DNA of 64,000 bases from CAKZLS01 sp963701445 (GTDB lineage: Bacteria; Pseudomonadota; Alphaproteobacteria; Rhodospirillales; Defluviicoccaceae), in contig CAVPAM010000018.1 of NCBI GenBank assembly GCA_963701445.1, positions 1 to 64,000 on the forward strand, in the 5' to 3' direction. A model generated the notes under the pieces. That model was not told where the DNA came from. It searched no databases and saw nothing but the letters and a program-made list of their open reading frames with translations. Within the stretch, counting starts at the first letter, position 1. Each line of letters opens with the position of its first letter. Below, in pieces: positions 26,632 to 35,994 of the stretch. The translations under genes were made by a program, and so were the position numbers.

Positions 26632-28425
26632 CTATTCTTTCGGGTACAGTCCGTCGAGCGCGCCGCCGTAGGTTTGTTTCAGCACGTGGCGGCGGATTTT
26701 CATGGTGGGCGTGAGCTGTGCGTTTTCCACGGTGAAGGGTTCTGGCGCGATGACGAACCTGCGGACCTTTTCGATGATGGGGACGGTTGCGTTGACCTTT
26801 TCGATGGCGGTGGCGAGCGCCGTGCGCAGATCCTTGTCGTCGGCGAGCGCGGCCAGGTCGGCCGGCTTGCCGGCGTCGCGCGCCCACGTTTTCAGCCATC
26901 CCTCGTCGGGCACGATCAACCCCACCAGATGCGGACGATGGTCCCCGTACACCATGGCCTGCGCGATCTCCGGGCGCAGGGTCAGCATGCTCTCGATCCG
27001 CGCGGGAGACAGGTTGTCGCCGCCCGAGTTGACGATGATATCCTTCTTGCGGTCGGTGATGCGGATGTAGCCGTGTTCGTCCACCTCTCCGATATCGCCG
27101 GTGTGCAGCCAGCCGTCGCGGAGCACCTCCCTGGTCGCCTCCTCGTTGCGCCAGTATCCCTGCATGACCATCTCGCCGCGCACCAGGATTTCGCCGTCGG
27201 CGGCGATCCACACCTCCACGTCCTTTATGGGCCGCCCGACGGTGTTCATCTTGACCCGCTTCGGACGGTTGACGCTGATCAGCGGCGCCGCCTCGGTCTG
27301 TCCATAGCCCTGGAAGACCGGCAGCCCGAGGGCCGCGAAAAACGTGCCGATCTCCGGATTGAGGGGGGCGCCGCCGGAGACGAGGGCCTTGAGCCGGCCG
27401 CCGAAACGGGCGCGGACCTTGTCGCGGACCAGCCGGTCCAGGACGCTGTCCATCAGTCGGTCCAGCAGTCCCAGGCTGTCGGGATCCTGGACCCGGCGGG
27501 TCCCGATCTCCAGCGCTTTCGTGAACATTTTCTCCTTGATGCCGCCGGCCGCGCGGACGCCATGGGTGATCCGCTGATGCAGGGTTTCATAAAGACGCGG
27601 CACCGCCGTCATGATGGTGGGGCGGACTTCGGGAAGGTTGGTGGTCAGTTTGTCGACGCTCTCGGCGTAATAGATTTGCGCCCCGATATAGATGGGAAAG
27701 AATTGGCCGGCGGTGTGCTCGTAGGCGTGCGAGAGGGGAAGGAACGACAGAAAGACCACGTCGTCGAGACCGATTTCCGAAAGGGCGTCCGCCGCGCCGG
27801 CGCAGTTGTGGAGGAGGGCGCCGTGGTGGAGCATGACCCCCTTCGGCGCGCCGCCGGTGCCGGAGGTGTAGATGATGCAGGCAAGGTCGGACCGCTTGAG
27901 CCGCTTGGCCGCCTGGATGACGTTGGTATGGCCGTGTTCGCCCTGGATCATCAGGTCTTCCCAAGCCAGGATGTCGACACCGGTCGTCGGCGGCACCTCT
28001 CCCGGCTCGATCATCACGAGGAAGGATGTTTCCGGCGAAGCCTGGGCGGCGGGCAAGACCCTTTCGGCCAGTTTGGGGGTGGAGACGACAACGCCCTTGG
28101 CGCCGCTGTTCTCGAGAATGTAGCGATGGTTTTCCGTCGTGTTGGTGGTGTAGGCGGGAACCGTGACCCCGCCCGCCGCCATGATGGCCAAGTCCGCGAT
28201 CAGCCACCCGGGCCGGTTTTCCGAGACGATCACCACGCGGTCGCCGGGCTGGATGCCCGCCTTCTGGAGGCCGCGGGTGAACGCGCTGACGCGCGCCGCC
28301 ACGTCCCGCCAGCTCATCGGCCGGAACTGTCCCTCGCGCTTGACCCAGAGAAACGGCCGCTCGCCGAGGCGGTCGGCCTGTTTAAAAAACATGGTTACGA
28401 GATTGCGCCAGTCCGCCGGGATCAT
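26632..28425 (-). CDS. Long-chain acyl-CoA synthetase (AMP-binding)
   Basis: The 597-residue enzyme of the FadD15/ACSL-like branch. The adenylate-forming P-loop is IIYTSGTGGAPKGVMLHHGA, the second motif GYGQTEAAPLISVN, and the later motifs WLHTGDIGEVDEHGYI and DRKKDIIVNSGGDNLSP match the family. A C-terminal Lys-containing region follows (TPTMKIRRHVLKQTYG). It activates long-chain fatty acids with ATP and CoA at the membrane face. ATG 28425 is directly before the family N-terminus (DWRNLVTMFFKQA). It is divergent from the PepF gene, sharing a 99-bp promoter gap. The 265 bp between its stop and the RTX start hold no gene that I can see. Confidence 0.9.
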   Translation of the reverse strand: MIPADWRNLVTMFFKQADRLGERPFLWVKREGQFRPMSWRDVAARVSAFTRGLQKAGIQPGDRVVIVSENRPGWLIADLAIMAAGGVTVPAYTTNTTENHRYILENSGAKGVVVSTPKLAERVLPAAQASPETSFLVMIEPGEVPPTTGVDILAWEDLMIQGEHGHTNVIQAAKRLKRSDLACIIYTSGTGGAPKGVMLHHGALLHNCAGAADALSEIGLDDVVFLSFLPLSHAYEHTAGQFFPIYIGAQIYYAESVDKLTTNLPEVRPTIMTAVPRLYETLHQRITHGVRAAGGIKEKMFTKALEIGTRRVQDPDSLGLLDRLMDSVLDRLVRDKVRARFGGRLKALVSGGAPLNPEIGTFFAALGLPVFQGYGQTEAAPLISVNRPKRVKMNTVGRPIKDVEVWIAADGEILVRGEMVMQGYWRNEEATREVLRDGWLHTGDIGEVDEHGYIRITDRKKDIIVNSGGDNLSPARIESMLTLRPEIAQAMVYGDHRPHLVGLIVPDEGWLKTWARDAGKPADLAALADDKDLRTALATAIEKVNATVPIIEKVRRFVIAPEPFTVENAQLTPTMKIRRHVLKQTYGGALDGLYPKE

Positions 28426-28524
28426 TGACCGTTGTTCCTCAACCCGCCTGCCTCCATGCCGTGCGTTGCTGTTGCCGCGTCCTCATTCCACCCTTATATG
28501 CCGATTTGTGCAAGGAGGAAGCGA

Positions 28525-30330
28525 ATGAAAGAACTGTCCGCCGCCGTCGCGGCCCCGATCGCAAACCAAGACACGCCGTCCCTTCCCGAATGGGACCTCG
28601 GCGAGCTGTACACGGCGCCGGATTCTCCGGCCATTCAGGCCGATCTGGACTGGGCCGGGACCCAGGCCAAGGATTTCAACGCGGCGTATGCCGGCCGTCT
28701 CGATGATCTCGAGCATGCGGAATTCGGGCGGGCCATCGAACGATTCGAGGCGATCATCGAGCGGTTGCACAAGGTCATGAGCTTTGCCCAGCTGGTGTTC
28801 GCCGGCGATCAGGGCGACCCCGAGCGGGGCCGGTTCCTGCAAACCATGCAGGAGCGGTATAACGCGATCTACGCCGATCTGCTGTTCTTCACGCTCGAGA
28901 TCAACCGCATGGAGGACGATCCGCTCGAAGCCAAGCTGTCGGACCCGGTGGTGAAGCGGTATTGGCCGTGGCTCCGCGACACCCGGGTGTTCAGGCCCCA
29001 CCAGCTCTCCGACGAACTCGAAAAGCTGCTTCACGACAAGGCGGTGACCGGCGCCGCGTCTTGGGTCCGGCTGTTCGACCAGACCATGGCCGAGCTGCGT
29101 TTTCCCGTGGACGGCAAGGACCTGACCCTGGCGGATACCCTCAACCTCCTCGACAACACGGAATCCAGCGTCCGCGAGAAGGGCGCCAAGGCTCTCGGCC
29201 GGGTGTTCGGCGAGAACATCGAGACCTTCTCGCTGATCACCAACACCTTGGCCAAGGACAAGGAAATCGAGGACAAGTGGCGCGGCTATCCTCGTCCGGT
29301 GTCGGAAAGAAACCTGTCCAACAAGGTGGAGGACGAGGTGGTGGAGGCGCTCGTCGGCACGATCCGCGACGCCTACGGGGACCTCGCGCATCGCTACTAT
29401 GCGATGAAGGCGAAGTGGTTCGGCCAGGACCGGCTCGATTACTGGGACCGCAACGCGCCTCTGCCGGGACAGGACGGCCGGACGTATGCCTGGGACGAGG
29501 GCCGGCGGATCGTGCTCGGCGCCTTCGAGCGTTTCGACCCGAGGATCGCCGCCATCGCCGGCCGGTTTTTCGACAACGGATGGATCGACGCCGCGCCCCG
29601 GCCGGGCAAGGATTCGGGCGCGTTCTGCCATCCCACCGTGCCTTCGGTCCATCCCTATGTGCTGCTCAATTTCTACGGCCGGCCGCGGGACGTGGCGACC
29701 TTGGCCCACGAGTTGGGACATGGTGTCCATCAGGTGCTGGCCGCCGACCGGGGCACGCTGTTGTCGGACACGCCGCTGACGCTGGCGGAGACCGCTTCGG
29801 TGTTCGGGGAGATGCTGGTGTTCCGGGCGTTGGTCGCGGACCAGGACGATCCCGGGCAGCGGCGGAGGCTGCTGGCCAAGAAGGTGGAGGACATGCTCAA
29901 CACCGTGGTCCGGCAAACGGCCTTCCACGAGTTCGAGCAGCGCGTTCACCAGGAACGGCGCGCCGGCGAGCTGTCGTCCCGGCGCCTCGGCGAGATCTGG
30001 CTCGACATCCAGACCGAGAGCCTGGGGCCGGCGCTCCGTTTCGACGACACCTACCGGCACTTCTGGGCCTATATCCCGCACTTCGTCCATTCGCCGTTTT
30101 ACGTGTACGCCTACGCTTTTGGCGATTGCCTCGTGAACTCCCTATATCAGGTCTACAGCGAGGGCCACGCGGGCTTCGAGGACAAGTTCGTCGAGATGCT
30201 CCAGGCCGGCGGTACGCTCCGCCATCGCGATCTGCTGCGGCCCTTCGGCCTGGATGCGAGTGATCCGAATTTCTGGCGCCGCGGTATTGAAGTGGTGTCG
30301 GGCTTGATCGATGAATTGGAAGGCACTTGA
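28525..30330 (+). CDS. pepF: Oligoendopeptidase F-type M3 metallopeptidase
   Basis: A 601-residue cytoplasmic M3B peptidase. The zinc site is LAHELGHGVHQVLA (HExxH), with the downstream third ligand in the LAETASVFGEML motif. The N-terminal alpha-helical half (WDLGELYTAPDSPAIQADLD onward) is the usual PepF/M3 fold. It trims short peptides. The start chosen, ATG 28525, has an AAGGAGG site; the frame stays open 31 codons further up but without a ribosome site. The stop overlaps the start of the next gene (TGATG at 30328-30332), so the two are translationally coupled. Confidence 0.92.
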   Translation: MKELSAAVAAPIANQDTPSLPEWDLGELYTAPDSPAIQADLDWAGTQAKDFNAAYAGRLDDLEHAEFGRAIERFEAIIERLHKVMSFAQLVFAGDQGDPERGRFLQTMQERYNAIYADLLFFTLEINRMEDDPLEAKLSDPVVKRYWPWLRDTRVFRPHQLSDELEKLLHDKAVTGAASWVRLFDQTMAELRFPVDGKDLTLADTLNLLDNTESSVREKGAKALGRVFGENIETFSLITNTLAKDKEIEDKWRGYPRPVSERNLSNKVEDEVVEALVGTIRDAYGDLAHRYYAMKAKWFGQDRLDYWDRNAPLPGQDGRTYAWDEGRRIVLGAFERFDPRIAAIAGRFFDNGWIDAAPRPGKDSGAFCHPTVPSVHPYVLLNFYGRPRDVATLAHELGHGVHQVLAADRGTLLSDTPLTLAETASVFGEMLVFRALVADQDDPGQRRRLLAKKVEDMLNTVVRQTAFHEFEQRVHQERRAGELSSRRLGEIWLDIQTESLGPALRFDDTYRHFWAYIPHFVHSPFYVYAYAFGDCLVNSLYQVYSEGHAGFEDKFVEMLQAGGTLRHRDLLRPFGLDASDPNFWRRGIEVVSGLIDELEGT

Positions 30331-31703
30331 TGCCAGAACCAGTGGACACGGACACCAGGGCGTTTGACGACACGGACTCCCTCGGTGGCCGGATAAAGCG
30401 GTACGCCCAGGTGGGAACCGCCATGGGCGGGATCGCGGCGCGCTACGCCGGCGGGCGCTTTCTCGGAATGCCCTTGGACAACCTGGCCCATGCCGGCGAG
30501 TTGAAGGCGGCGCTCGGCGGGCTCAAGGGACCGCTGATGAAGGTGGCGCAGATCCTCGCGACCGTGCCCGACATGCTTCCGGAAGAGTACACCGCCGAGC
30601 TTACGCAACTTCAGACCAACGCGCCCTCCATGGGTTGGGCGTTCGTCAAGCGGCGGATGAACGCGGAGCTTGGCCCCGACTGGCAGTCGCGGTTCGCGTC
30701 CTTCGAACACACCGCCGCCGCCGCCGCGTCGCTGGGGCAGGTGCATCGCGCCGAGAGTCACGAAGGCCAGCGGCTGGCGTGCAAGTTGCAGTATCCGGAC
30801 ATGCGCTCGGCCGTCGAGGCCGACCTCCGGCAACTCAAGCTCATCTTTTCCATCTACCGGCGGTACGACAAGGCCATCGACCCCTCCAATATCCACACCG
30901 AGCTTTCGGAGCGTCTTCGCGAGGAACTGGATTACGAACGCGAGGCCCGGCATATGGCCCTGTACAGTCGGATCCTGGCCGACGAGCCCGGCGTCCACGT
31001 GCCGGAAACCTTGCCGGAGCTGTGCTCCGACCGGCTGTTGACCATGACGTGGCTCGACGGCGAGCCGATCATGAATTTCGTCGATCATCACATGGACGCC
31101 CGCAACACGGTCGCGCGCAACATGTTCCGGGCGTGGTACGTGCCGTTCTACGAATACGGCGTGCTGCACGGCGACCCGCACCTCGGCAACTACACGGTCC
31201 GTCCCGATGGGTCGGTCAATCTCCTCGATTTCGGCTGCATCCGGGTGTTCAGGCCCGATTTCATCCGCGCCGTCGTGGACCTGTACTGGTCGCTCCGCAA
31301 CGACGACCGCGACCTGGCGGTTCATGCCTACGAGACCTGGGGCTTCAAGAACCTCAGCCGCGACGTGATCGACATCCTCAACCAGTGGGCCATGTTCCTG
31401 TACCGGCCGCTGATGGAGGATCGGGCGCAGACCATCCAGGAGGAGGGGGGCACCATGTACGGCGCGAAGGTCGCCGGCAAGGTCCAGCGGGAGCTCCGCG
31501 ACGTGGGCGGCGTGACTCCGCCACGCGAGTTCGTCCTGATGGACCGGGCGGCCATCGGTCTCGGCAGCGTGTTCACCCGGCTGAACGCCGAGGTCAACTG
31601 GCACCGCATGTTCCATGAACTGATCGAGGACATGGACGCGAAGGCGCTCGGCGAGCGCCAGAAGCAGGCGCTGGAGGCGACCGGACTGCCCTTGCCCGAA
31701 TGA
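30330..31703 (+). CDS. UbiB/ABC1-family atypical kinase
   Basis: A 457-residue member of the ABC1/ADCK/UbiB family. It shows the Ala-rich loop (AAAASLGQVHRA), the Lys in LACKLQYPD, the catalytic HGDPHLGNYTV and the DFG-like LLDFGCIRVF. The family-defining KxGQ motif appears as KVAQ (LKGPLMKVAQILATVPDMLP), with Ala for Gly. Members are linked to ubiquinone synthesis or membrane lipid homeostasis; unlike UbiB itself there are no C-terminal membrane helices. The gene starts in the PepF stop (TGATG), so it is translated with it. A TTG one codon earlier is possible. It sits about 50 bp upstream of the YbjQ-family gene. Confidence 0.87.
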   Translation: MPEPVDTDTRAFDDTDSLGGRIKRYAQVGTAMGGIAARYAGGRFLGMPLDNLAHAGELKAALGGLKGPLMKVAQILATVPDMLPEEYTAELTQLQTNAPSMGWAFVKRRMNAELGPDWQSRFASFEHTAAAAASLGQVHRAESHEGQRLACKLQYPDMRSAVEADLRQLKLIFSIYRRYDKAIDPSNIHTELSERLREELDYEREARHMALYSRILADEPGVHVPETLPELCSDRLLTMTWLDGEPIMNFVDHHMDARNTVARNMFRAWYVPFYEYGVLHGDPHLGNYTVRPDGSVNLLDFGCIRVFRPDFIRAVVDLYWSLRNDDRDLAVHAYETWGFKNLSRDVIDILNQWAMFLYRPLMEDRAQTIQEEGGTMYGAKVAGKVQRELRDVGGVTPPREFVLMDRAAIGLGSVFTRLNAEVNWHRMFHELIEDMDAKALGERQKQALEATGLPLPE

Positions 31704-31752
31704 CACATGTCGGCGGGGATCGCCCGCCCTTCGAACCAGGGGGATATCAATA

Positions 31753-32076
31753 ATGATCGTGACCACCACCGACGGCGTCGACGGCCGGAAAATCAAGAGC
31801 TACATGGGTGTCGTGACGGGACAGGCCGTCATGGGAACCAACGTGTTCCGGGATTTCTTCGCGAGCATCACCGACGTGGTCGGCGGGCGTTCGGGATCCT
31901 ACGAGAAGGAACTGCGCAAGGCGAAGGACCTGGCCATGGCGGAGATGATCGAGGAAGCCCAGGATCTGGGGGCCGACGCCGTCGTGGGAGTGGACCTCGA
32001 TTACGAGCACCTGGGCGGCGAGGCAAAATCCATGCTCATGGTCAGCGCCAACGGCACCGCCGTGAAATTGGCCTGA
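31753..32076 (+). CDS. YbjQ-family (UPF0145, heavy-metal-binding-like) protein
   Basis: The 107-residue product fits the small YbjQ/UPF0145 family along its full length: MIVTTTDGVDGR, YMGVVTGQAVMGTNVFRDFF, ITDVVGGRSGSYEKELRKAK, EAQDLGADAVVGVDLDYE and MLMVSANGTAVKL. These proteins form pentameric rings and have no firmly known function. The ribosome site is GGGGG close to ATG 31753. The gene is the third in a same-strand run after pepF and the UbiB-like gene. A 169-bp gap with three TGCAT words separates it from the transhydrogenase operon. Confidence 0.85.
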   Translation: MIVTTTDGVDGRKIKSYMGVVTGQAVMGTNVFRDFFASITDVVGGRSGSYEKELRKAKDLAMAEMIEEAQDLGADAVVGVDLDYEHLGGEAKSMLMVSANGTAVKLA

Positions 32077-32245
32077 ACAGCGGCCCTCTTTCCACCTGCG
32101 GCCGAATTTCCCGGCCGCCGGCGATCCTGCTCGTACGCGAACAGAGGAAACTCAAGGGTTTTTTCAGCCAGCCCTTGTGCATCGTTGCATGACCGTGCAT
32201 AAACCCTCGACAAAATTCAAAGAGGACAGCGCGGGGAATTCCGAG

Positions 32246-33397
32246 ATGAAAATCGCAATACCCAAGGAGCGCGCACCCGGAGAAACCCGGGTGGCGGCCT
32301 CGCCTGATGCGGTAAAGAAGTTCGTTGCCATGGGCTTCGACGTGGTGATCGAGAAGGGGGCCGGCGACGGCGCTTCGATGACCGATACCGATTATCAGGA
32401 GGCCGGCGCAACCCTTGCCAAGGACGAGGCATCCGCTCTCAAGGATGCCGACGTCATTCTAAAGATTCAAAAACCGCTGCTTGGCGACAAGCTGAACGAA
32501 CTGGCGTTGATGAAGAAGGACGCCGTTCTCGTGGCGCAGATCAACGCGCTGGTCAATCGCGACGACGTGGATGCATACGCCAAGGCCGGAATCATGGCCT
32601 TCGACCTGCAGCTGATGCCGCGGATCTCGCGGGCCCAATCCATGGATATCCTGTCCAGCCAGAACAATCTGGCCGGCTACAAGGCCGTCATCGATGGCGT
32701 CGCGGAGTTCGGCAGCGCCATGCCGATGATGATGACCGCCGGCGGAACCATTCCTCCGGCAAAGGTGTTCATCATGGGCGTCGGTGTCGCGGGTCTGCAG
32801 GCCATCGCGACCGCCAAGCGCCTCGGCGCCGTGGTTACGGCCTACGACGTCCGGTTGGCCACCAAGCAACAGGTGGAGAGCCTCGGCGGCAAGTTCGTCA
32901 TGGTCGACCCGGACGCGATGAAGGATGCCGAGACATCAGGCGGTTACGCCAAGGAAATGACCGAAGATTACAAGAAGAAAGAAGCCCAGGTCATCGCCGA
33001 CCACATCAAGAAGCAGGACATCGTCATTACCACGGCGCTCATTCCTGGCCGTCCGGCGCCCGTTCTGGTGACCGAGGACATGGTCAAGTCCATGAAAACC
33101 GGATCCATCATCGTCGATCTGGCGGTGGAGGCCGGCGGCAACTGCCCGATCTCGGAACCCGGGAAGGTGGTGGTCAAGCATGGCGTCAAGCTGGTGGGTC
33201 ACACCAACGTGCCCAGCCGGTTGGCCAAGGACGCGAGTTCGCTGTTCGCCAGAAACATTCTCAATTTCCTCACCCCCCAGGTCGACAAGGAGAGCAAGTC
33301 GCTCAAGTTCGACTGGGAGGACGATACCGTCAAGGGGACCTTGCTGACCCGTGATGGGAAAGTGGTGAACCCGGCGTTGACAGGGGAGGCCAGCTGA
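32246..33397 (+). CDS. pntAA: NAD(P) transhydrogenase subunit alpha part 1 (NAD-binding, dI)
   Basis: A 383-residue soluble domain I of proton-translocating transhydrogenase: MKIAIPKERAPGETRVAASP (alanine dehydrogenase-like N-terminus), the RQD-like region SRAQSMDILSSQNNLAGYKA, the Rossmann GVGVAGLQAIATAKRLGA and TALIPGRPAPVLVTEDMV. It binds NAD(H). The start at 32246 matches the family; the in-frame extension to 32177 is not conserved-looking. It is first of three genes (2 bp, then 13 bp spacing) whose products form the membrane enzyme that makes NADPH using the proton gradient. The alpha subunit split into two genes is typical of alphaproteobacteria. Confidence 0.93.
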   Translation: MKIAIPKERAPGETRVAASPDAVKKFVAMGFDVVIEKGAGDGASMTDTDYQEAGATLAKDEASALKDADVILKIQKPLLGDKLNELALMKKDAVLVAQINALVNRDDVDAYAKAGIMAFDLQLMPRISRAQSMDILSSQNNLAGYKAVIDGVAEFGSAMPMMMTAGGTIPPAKVFIMGVGVAGLQAIATAKRLGAVVTAYDVRLATKQQVESLGGKFVMVDPDAMKDAETSGGYAKEMTEDYKKKEAQVIADHIKKQDIVITTALIPGRPAPVLVTEDMVKSMKTGSIIVDLAVEAGGNCPISEPGKVVVKHGVKLVGHTNVPSRLAKDASSLFARNILNFLTPQVDKESKSLKFDWEDDTVKGTLLTRDGKVVNPALTGEAS

Positions 33398-33399
33398 TC

Positions 33400-33818
33400 A
33401 TGGATGCATCAAACATTGTCGATCTGGCGGCGAAGGCTGGCCGACGAGGCCGCCAAGCTCGCCGAGCAGGCGGGACAGCTCGCCAACAGCGCGACGCAGA
33501 TGGTCGTGGGCACCGCGCCCGTCGCCGAGAGCGGCGACTTCCTGGGCCTGTTCACCATCTTCGTGCTCGCGTGTTTCATCGGCTTCTATGTTGTGTGGAG
33601 CGTCACACCGGCGCTGCACTCGCCGCTGATGAGCGTGACCAACGCCATTTCATCGGTGATTATCGTCGGCGGCCTGCTGGCCGCCGGGCCGGCCCATTTC
33701 GACTTTTCGAAGATCATGGGCTTTCTTCGCGGTGATCCTGGCGTCGGTGAATATCTTCGGCGGCTTCATCGTCACCCATCGAATGCTCGCCATGTTCAAG
33801 AAAAAGAAAAAGAAGTAG
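33400..33818 (+). CDS. pntAB: NAD(P) transhydrogenase subunit alpha part 2 (membrane, dII; two frameshifts)
   Basis: The full product should be about 138 residues, the normal length. MDASNIVDLAAK reads in the first frame; one extra G at 33435-33436 then moves to a frame reading LADEAAKLAEQAGQLA, LFTIFVLACFIGFYVVW and VTNAISSVIIVGGLLAAG. One extra T at 33722-33724 moves to the last frame, ending NIFGGFIVTHRMLAMF and five Lys. Three to four hydrophobic segments form part of the proton channel. With pntAA and pntB intact on each side, an operon with a broken middle subunit is unlikely to be real; both insertions extend a short base run. The gene starts 2 bp after the pntAA stop. Confidence 0.87.
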
Positions 33819-33831
33819 GGGGTCGGAACCA

Positions 33832-35226
33832 ATGGCTGAAACAATTACCGGGTTCGCCTACCTCGTCGCGGGCGTCCTCTTCATCCTGGCGCTCCGGGGG
33901 CTGAGTTCGCCCAACTCGTCGCGCATGGGCAACATCTTCGGCATCGCCGGCATGGTCATCGCCGTCGCGACCACGCTCCTCAGTCCGGACGTGGTGAGCT
34001 ACTGGATGATCATTCTGGGCATCCTGATCGGTGGATCCATCGGCGGGGTGATCGCCATCAAGATCAACATGACGTCGCTGCCGCAGCTGGTTGCCGCGTT
34101 CCATAGCCTCGTGGGTATGGCCGCGGTCTTCGTCGCCACGGCGGCCCTCTATCATCCGGAAGCCTACGGTATCGGCAACGTCGGCTCGATTCACGCCGGC
34201 AGCCTGATCGAAATGGGACTGGGCGTGGCCATCGGCGCCATCACCTTCTCCGGATCGGTGATCGCGTTCCTGAAGCTGCAGGGGCTGATGAGCGGCAATC
34301 CCATCACCTTCCCGATGCAGCACCCGATCAACGCCCTGATCGGCGTCCTCATCCTGGGGTGCATCATCTGGTTCTGCGCAACGGAATCCTACGCGGCGTA
34401 CTGGCTGCTGGTGCTGCTGGCCTTCGCCATCGGCTTCCTGTTGATCATTCCCATCGGCGGCGCCGACATGCCGGTGGTGGTCTCCATGCTCAACTCCTAC
34501 TCGGGGTGGGCGGCCTGCGGTATCGGCTTTACCCTCCAGAACCCGGCGCTTGTGATCGTCGGCGCGCTGGTGGGTTCGTCGGGCGCCATCCTCAGCTACA
34601 TCATGTGCAAGGGGATGAACCGGTCGATCTTCAACGTGCTCCTCGGCGGCTTCGGCGGCGAAGGTGTCACTCCGGCGGCCGGTGGCCCCGGCGGCGACCG
34701 TTCGGTCAAGTCGGGCAGCGCCGACGACGCGGCCTTCATCATGAAGAACGCGTCCAAGGTGATCGTCATTCCCGGTTACGGCATGGCGGTGGCTCAGGCC
34801 CAGCACGCGCTCCGCGAGATGGCCGACAAGCTGAAGGAGGAGGGCGTCGAGGTCAAATACGCCATCCATCCGGTGGCGGGCCGCATGCCCGGGCACATGA
34901 ACGTGCTGCTGGCGGAAGCCAACGTGCCCTACGAGGACGTGTTCGAGCTCGAGGAGATCAACCACGAATTCTCCACGGCCGACGTGGCCTTCGTGATCGG
35001 CGCCAACGACGTCACCAACCCGCTGGCCCGTACGGACAAGAGTTGCGACATCTACGGCATGCCCATCTTCGACGCCGACAAGGCGGGCACCACGTTGTTC
35101 ATCAAGCGGTCCATGGCGTCGGGGTATGCCGGCGTCGACAATCCGCTGTTCTTTGCCGACAAGACCATGATGCTGTTCGGCGACGCCAAGAAGATGACGG
35201 AAGAAATCGTCCAGGCGCTCGGCTGA
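33832..35226 (+). CDS. pntB: NAD(P) transhydrogenase subunit beta
   Basis: A 464-residue subunit. About nine hydrophobic segments (dII) are followed by the soluble NADP-binding dIII from about residue 285: VIVIPGYGMAVAQAQHALRE (NADP Rossmann-like loop), VKYAIHPVAGRMPGHMNVLL, AFVIGANDVTNP and MPIFDADKAGTTLFIKRSM, all hallmark motifs. It completes the PntAA-AB-B enzyme in the inner membrane. It starts 13 bp after pntAB, with a G-rich site (AGGGGG). A strong terminator follows the stop codon by 24 bp, ending the operon. Confidence 0.95.
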   Translation: MAETITGFAYLVAGVLFILALRGLSSPNSSRMGNIFGIAGMVIAVATTLLSPDVVSYWMIILGILIGGSIGGVIAIKINMTSLPQLVAAFHSLVGMAAVFVATAALYHPEAYGIGNVGSIHAGSLIEMGLGVAIGAITFSGSVIAFLKLQGLMSGNPITFPMQHPINALIGVLILGCIIWFCATESYAAYWLLVLLAFAIGFLLIIPIGGADMPVVVSMLNSYSGWAACGIGFTLQNPALVIVGALVGSSGAILSYIMCKGMNRSIFNVLLGGFGGEGVTPAAGGPGGDRSVKSGSADDAAFIMKNASKVIVIPGYGMAVAQAQHALREMADKLKEEGVEVKYAIHPVAGRMPGHMNVLLAEANVPYEDVFELEEINHEFSTADVAFVIGANDVTNPLARTDKSCDIYGMPIFDADKAGTTLFIKRSMASGYAGVDNPLFFADKTMMLFGDAKKMTEEIVQALG

Positions 35227-35250
35227 CCTTCCCGGCCATGGCCAAAAAGA

Positions 35251-35278
35251 AAACGGGGCGTTCGCGCCCCGTTTTTTT
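35251..35278 (+). terminator. Rho-independent terminator of the pnt operon
   Basis: A perfect 10-bp stem (aaacggggcg / cgccccgttt) closed by a TTCG tetraloop and followed by further T residues. Textbook intrinsic terminator 24 bp after the pntB stop. The A-run on the other side could make it act for the convergent PAS gene as well. Confidence 0.9.
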
Positions 35279-35311
35279 ATGTCGACGTTCCGCCGCGCGG
35301 GGGCGGAGGAC

Positions 35312-35701
35312 TCAGTGTTTCGACTGTTGCTGCAAGGCGACGAAGTAAACCGGCTTGCCGTCGTCGTCGGTGACCGGAAACACGCGCCAGAACATCTTGA
35401 AGGTGGAGCAATCGCTGCGGTAATTTACCGCCTCCCCCTGAAACGCCCGGCCCGCCGCCAGGTCGTCGCGAAGCCGATCGAGAACCGTCTTGTCGGTCTC
35501 CGGACCCTGCAGGATCTTTGGCGATTTGCCGATGACGTCCTGCTGCTTGTAACCGGTAAGGTCGGTAAAGGCGTCATTGACGTACACGATGGGGGTGTCG
35601 GGTTCGGCCTTGGTGACCATCACCGACGTAAGGCTATGATCGACGATGGCGTCGAGGACATCGTCCACATGATAGCCGGACAACATTGAACTCACAGACA
35701 T
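35312..35701 (-). CDS. Single PAS-domain protein, LOV-like but without the photoactive Cys
   Basis: A 129-residue protein that is one PAS domain: SVMVTKAEPDTPIVYVNDAF, LTGYKQQDVIGKSPKILQGP, ETDKTVLDRLRDDLAAGRAF, FWRVFPVTDDDGKPVYFVAL. The order and lengths match short LOV proteins. The flavin-adduct motif GxNCRFLQG reads GKSPKILQG, with Pro where the Cys should be. It may bind flavin without photochemistry, or another ligand. No output domain is attached, so it would signal by protein contact. The gene is convergent with the pnt operon. The 293-bp gap to the divergent NnrS gene shows no further gene. Confidence 0.85.
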   Translation of the reverse strand: MSVSSMLSGYHVDDVLDAIVDHSLTSVMVTKAEPDTPIVYVNDAFTDLTGYKQQDVIGKSPKILQGPETDKTVLDRLRDDLAAGRAFQGEAVNYRSDCSTFKMFWRVFPVTDDDGKPVYFVALQQQSKH

Positions 35702-35994
35702 GGTGGTTTCTCCCTGATTTCGATGCTGCTTTTACGCAGACGGGGCGCGTGTGGATTTGTCACGATTTATGTCGCATTTTGCCGGTGAACCGGTAGGGCG
35801 GGGAATCACGCTCTTGACCGTGGCTCCCAAAGGCACTATGTTCTGCTTTTGTTCTTAATCTCGCGGCGCCTGTGATCGACACCCGGACCGATCGCTCCGA
35901 AATATCGTGGCGTGGCTGGGAATCAATCGCGATTGCGCGTTGAGCCGCATCCAGGGCTTGCCGTTCCCGTCCTCGGACATTAGAGGTCACCCCC

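Noticed and set aside
33400..33818. Calling pntAB a pseudogene
   Set aside because: Two +1 base-run extensions fit the error pattern seen in other genes, and both flanking pnt genes are intact.
35924..35935. 12-bp palindrome caatcgcgattg upstream of the NnrS gene as an NO-responsive operator
   Set aside because: It does not match FNR/NNR half-sites and could be chance in GC-rich DNA.
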